A stretch of DNA of 64,000 bases from Rhynchopus sp. YZ270_cl-10. Lineage: Eukaryota; Euglenozoa; Diplonemea; Diplonemida; Diplonemidae. The DNA lies in NCBI GenBank assembly GCA_964035575.1, contig OZ037846.1:399501-463500 (forward strand). Reading direction: 5' to 3'. Below are positions 61,663 to 64,000 of this stretch, in pieces. The notes under the pieces are model-generated. The model had not been told where the DNA came from. It saw only the letters and a list, made by a program, of their open reading frames with translations, and did not search any database. The position numbers and the translations under genes are program-made. How positions within the stretch are numbered: position 1 is the stretch's first letter; the number at the start of each line of letters is the position of its first letter.

Positions 61663-64000
61663 TCAGCTGAGAATTAGACTTCCACCTGCGCCGCCCATTT
61701 CTTCGTCGTTGAGAGGCTCCTCAAATTCGTCCATGCCGAGGAGGAGGTGGGTGGGGATTTCGTGGTCTGCAGGGATGAGTGCGCCTGGGTGAGACTTTCC
61801 ACCTCTGCGTGCCTCGCAGTGGCGACGCATTGCGAGCAGACAGCCTACAAGCAGCAACGTCGTGCCAACAGCAATGCCAGCAACAAGCGCTGTGTGGGCA
61901 CCACCACCACCACCACCATCACTGTCGGACGGCACCCCTCCCGGAACCGCACCACCCGGGGCATCTGTCGTCCTGTTGGTGTTGGGGGTATTGCTAGGTT
62001 CAGGGGTCACTTCCGCCCAAGACAGTGTGAATGTCGCGTTCGCAAGAGGACCATGAGAGGCCAGGAGAATGCGCACCTCACCAAAGCCCACCGCCAACAC
62101 CCCCACCCCCGGGCCCAGCAGTGACACCGCGGTGCCCGTGTCGCTAACCACACCTAATGTGGCGTCGCTGTCGAGGTCCTCCTGCTCGACCACGAAGCGG
62201 ACCAATCCAGGTGCGTAAAGGTACCAGCAGGTCTCAGCATCCCCTGCAACACGCTCAAGCAGGTTTCCACTCACATAGGTGCAGTTCTGTGCCGTGCCAT
62301 CCTCAGGTGTGCCCGTGGATTGTGTAGTTGGTGGGAAAGGCGTCGGTGTGTGTGGCACGGCAGTCTGTCCCGGAATAGTCATTGGCACCATTGTGGGAGG
62401 TGCTTGTGTGCGTGGTACGGCAGTCTGTCCCGGAATAGTCATTGGTACCATTGTGGGGGGTGCTTGTGTGTTGGGGGTGTCAGACACAGGAGGGTAGGTG
62501 TTCGAACTGTTGGCTCCATCAGCCCACTTTACTGTAAACCCCGGTCCAGGCATACTCCCAGCAACAAACTGTATGTACAACGCCATGTCGCCACCATGAG
62601 GGTACGCACGCTCTTGTGCGCCGGACACCTTCCTCAGCACTGTCGAAAAGGAGTGATCCCCGTTCTGCACCGACAGCTCACCTGTACCCTGCGGCGGACG
62701 TACAACAGTAAACAATACAACCTCACCAGACGTGTCGAAGTACCAACACTGTACCGTACCCGCAACGTAGTCTCCGTATGTCAGCTCACCCTCACCATCG
62801 GACCCCGTTGGGATGTGCTTGCAATCTTCCGGAATAGTCATTGGCACCATTGTGGGAGGTGCTTGTGTGCGTGGTACGGCAGTCTGTCCCGGAATAGTCA
62901 TTGGTACCATTGTGGGAGGTGCTTGTGTGCGTGGTACGGCAGTCTGTCCCGGAATAGTCATTGGCACCATTGTGGGAGGTGCTTGTGTGCGTGGTACGGC
63001 AGTCTGTCCCGGAATAGTCATTGGTACCATTGTGGGAGGTGCTTGTGTGCGTGGTACGGCAGTCTGTCCCGGAATAGTCATTGGCACCATTGTGGGAGGT
63101 GCTTGTGTGCGTGGTACGGCAGTCTGTCCCGGAATAGTCATTGGCACCATTGTGGGAGGTGCTTGTGTGCGTGGTACGGCAGTCTGTCCCGGAATAGTCA
63201 TTGGTACCATTGTGGGAGGTGCTTGTGTGCGTGGTACGGCAGTCTGTCCCGGAATAGTCATTGGTACCATTGTGGGAGGTGCTTGTGTGCGTGGTACGGC
63301 AGTCTGTCCCGGAATAGTCATTGGTACCATTGTGGGAGGTGCTTGTGTGCGTGGTACGGCAGTCTGTCCCGGAATAGTCATTGGCACCATTGTGGGAGGT
63401 GCTTGTGTGCGTGGTACGGCAGTCTGTCCCGGAATAGTCATTGGTACCATTGTGGGAGGTGCTTGTGTGCGTGGTACGGCAGTCTGTCCCGGAATAGTCA
63501 TTGGCACCATTGTGGGAGGTGCTTGTGTGCGTGGTACGGCAGTCTGTCCCGGAATAGTCATTGGCACCATTGTGGGAGGTGCTTGTGTGCGTGGTACGGC
63601 AGTCTGTCCCGGAATAGTCATTGGTACCATTGTGGGAGGTGCTTGTGTGCGTGGTACGGCAGTCTGTCCCGGAATAGTCATTGGTACCATTGTGGGAGGT
63701 GCTTGTGTGCGTGGTACGGCAGTCTGTCCCGGAATAGTCATTGGCACCATTGTGGGAGGTGCTTGTGTGCGTGGTACGGCAGTCTGTCCCGGAATAGTCA
63801 TTGGTACCATTGTGGGAGGTGCTTGTGTGCGTGGTACGGCAGTCTGTCCCGGAATAGTCATTGGTACCATTGTGGGGGGTGCTTGTGTGTTGGGGGTGTC
63901 AGACACAGGAGGGTAGGTGTTCGAACTGTTGGCTCCATCAGCCCACTTTACTGTAAACCCCGGTCCAGGCATACTCCCAGCAACAAACTGTATGTACAAC
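61663..64000 (-). CDS. Type I surface protein with 20-residue mucin-like repeats (5-prime end outside window)
   Basis: 778 codons are visible; the gene enters from the right edge. In reading order: the end of a folded domain (GFTVKWADGANS), about 18 Pro/Thr-rich 20-residue repeats, a complete Cys-bounded domain of about 105 residues (DCKHIP...QCWYF...GFTVKWA), two more repeats, a third domain (NCTYVSG...TCWYLY...FTLSWAEV), a Gly-rich hinge, one membrane helix (ALVAGIAVGTTLLLVGCLLA) and a 50-residue tail (HEIPTHLLLGMDEFEEPLND). The C..CWY..GFxVxW layout resembles CUB-type or pre-peptidase C-terminal beta-sandwich domains; I am unsure which. The repeats should be O-glycosylated stalks. The visible domain-plus-array unit is duplicated (62479-62590 equals 63889-64000). 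Probable role: cell-surface coat or adhesion. Confidence 0.75.
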   Translation of the reverse strand, partial: LYIQFVAGSMPGPGFTVKWADGANSSNTYPPVSDTPNTQAPPTMVPMTIPGQTAVPRTQAPPTMVPMTIPGQTAVPRTQAPPTMVPMTIPGQTAVPRTQAPPTMVPMTIPGQTAVPRTQAPPTMVPMTIPGQTAVPRTQAPPTMVPMTIPGQTAVPRTQAPPTMVPMTIPGQTAVPRTQAPPTMVPMTIPGQTAVPRTQAPPTMVPMTIPGQTAVPRTQAPPTMVPMTIPGQTAVPRTQAPPTMVPMTIPGQTAVPRTQAPPTMVPMTIPGQTAVPRTQAPPTMVPMTIPGQTAVPRTQAPPTMVPMTIPGQTAVPRTQAPPTMVPMTIPGQTAVPRTQAPPTMVPMTIPGQTAVPRTQAPPTMVPMTIPGQTAVPRTQAPPTMVPMTIPEDCKHIPTGSDGEGELTYGDYVAGTVQCWYFDTSGEVVLFTVVRPPQGTGELSVQNGDHSFSTVLRKVSGAQERAYPHGGDMALYIQFVAGSMPGPGFTVKWADGANSSNTYPPVSDTPNTQAPPTMVPMTIPGQTAVPRTQAPPTMVPMTIPGQTAVPHTPTPFPPTTQSTGTPEDGTAQNCTYVSGNLLERVAGDAETCWYLYAPGLVRFVVEQEDLDSDATLGVVSDTGTAVSLLGPGVGVLAVGFGEVRILLASHGPLANATFTLSWAEVTPEPSNTPNTNRTTDAPGGAVPGGVPSDSDGGGGGGAHTALVAGIAVGTTLLLVGCLLAMRRHCEARRGGKSHPGALIPADHEIPTHLLLGMDEFEEPLNDEEMGGAGGSLILS
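62821..63895 (-). repeat. 60-bp coding minisatellite, about 18 units
   Basis: Every unit is exactly 60 bp and encodes the same 20 residues (APPTMVPMTIPGQTAVPRTQ). Across the units the only variable base I see, apart from the edge units, is a synonymous GTG/GTA valine codon. Two further units are at 62345-62470. Such uniformity means very recent homogenisation or expansion. Confidence 0.9.

Noticed and set aside
62813-63916. Plus-strand frame of 367 codons through the 60-bp array
   Set aside because: It mirrors the coding minisatellite; the minus strand has signal domains, a membrane helix and synonymous-only variation.

Overview
The window is nuclear DNA of a unicellular eukaryote that I cannot place more precisely. 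Genes are widely spaced. There are no operons, rRNAs or tRNAs that I can recognise, and no viral gene blocks. The host genes seen are intron-free or nearly so and GC-rich. They sit in a sea of AT-rich, repeat-packed intergenic DNA. Eukaryotic domain types (SWIM, Josephin-like, SAP, GIY-YIG/RT of Penelope type, a class III cyclase-like domain behind six membrane segments, and a mucin-like surface protein) support this reading.

The dominant host feature is a family of eight full-length, same-strand genes (minus strand; 6.2-7.9, 10.3-12.1, 36.8-38.6, 39.6-41.4, 46.5-48.3, 51.5-53.2, 54.0-55.7 and 57.5-59.2 kb), plus at least one N-terminal stump. Each encodes six predicted membrane helices, a linker, and a class III nucleotidyl-cyclase fold in which most catalytic positions are replaced, so they look like pseudocyclases. 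The C-terminal parts are nearly identical and the membrane parts form a mosaic, as expected from ongoing gene conversion. The duplication unit has sharp ends. Other host genes are a Pro/Ala/Ser-rich protein (8.7-9.6 kb), a secreted or membrane-targeted conserved protein split by two frame changes (44.1-46.2 kb), a decayed WD-repeat gene (near 43 kb), and the C-terminal part of a type I surface protein with an almost perfect 60-bp (20-residue) repeat array (61.7-64.0 kb, running off the window).

Mobile DNA fills most of 0.1-5.75 kb and 12.8-36.5 kb. (i) At 109-5742 there is a hAT-like element with CAGG termini and an 8-bp target duplication. It contains an intact Penelope-like retroelement gene whose GIY-YIG nuclease lies N-terminal to the reverse transcriptase. 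(ii) At 12825-19062 there is a complete Mutator-like (MULE) transposon with long inverted termini and a 9-bp target duplication. Its 999-residue protein joins a MuDR-type zinc finger, a DDE transposase, a SWIM finger, a Josephin-like cysteine protease domain and a SAP-like motif. This transposase-deubiquitinase fusion is the most exciting item in the window. (iii) Truncated relatives of this element lie at 22.6-24.0, 26.6-26.9, 28.4-28.7 and 32.8-34.0 kb. (iv) There are remnants of a hAT transposase (29.9-30.3 kb), two tyrosine-recombinase-like N-terminal fragments (24.8-25.6 kb), foldback elements carrying GTATAC motifs, and small hairpin elements.

Most tandem arrays here are built on short palindromic cores (GTAC, GGTACC, GTATAC, CGATCG, ACATGT, GTCCGAC/GTCGGAC, GCCCGAAAT/ATTTCGGGC). 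Two of them lie inside the inverted termini of the MULE, which suggests that transposon ends seed these satellites.
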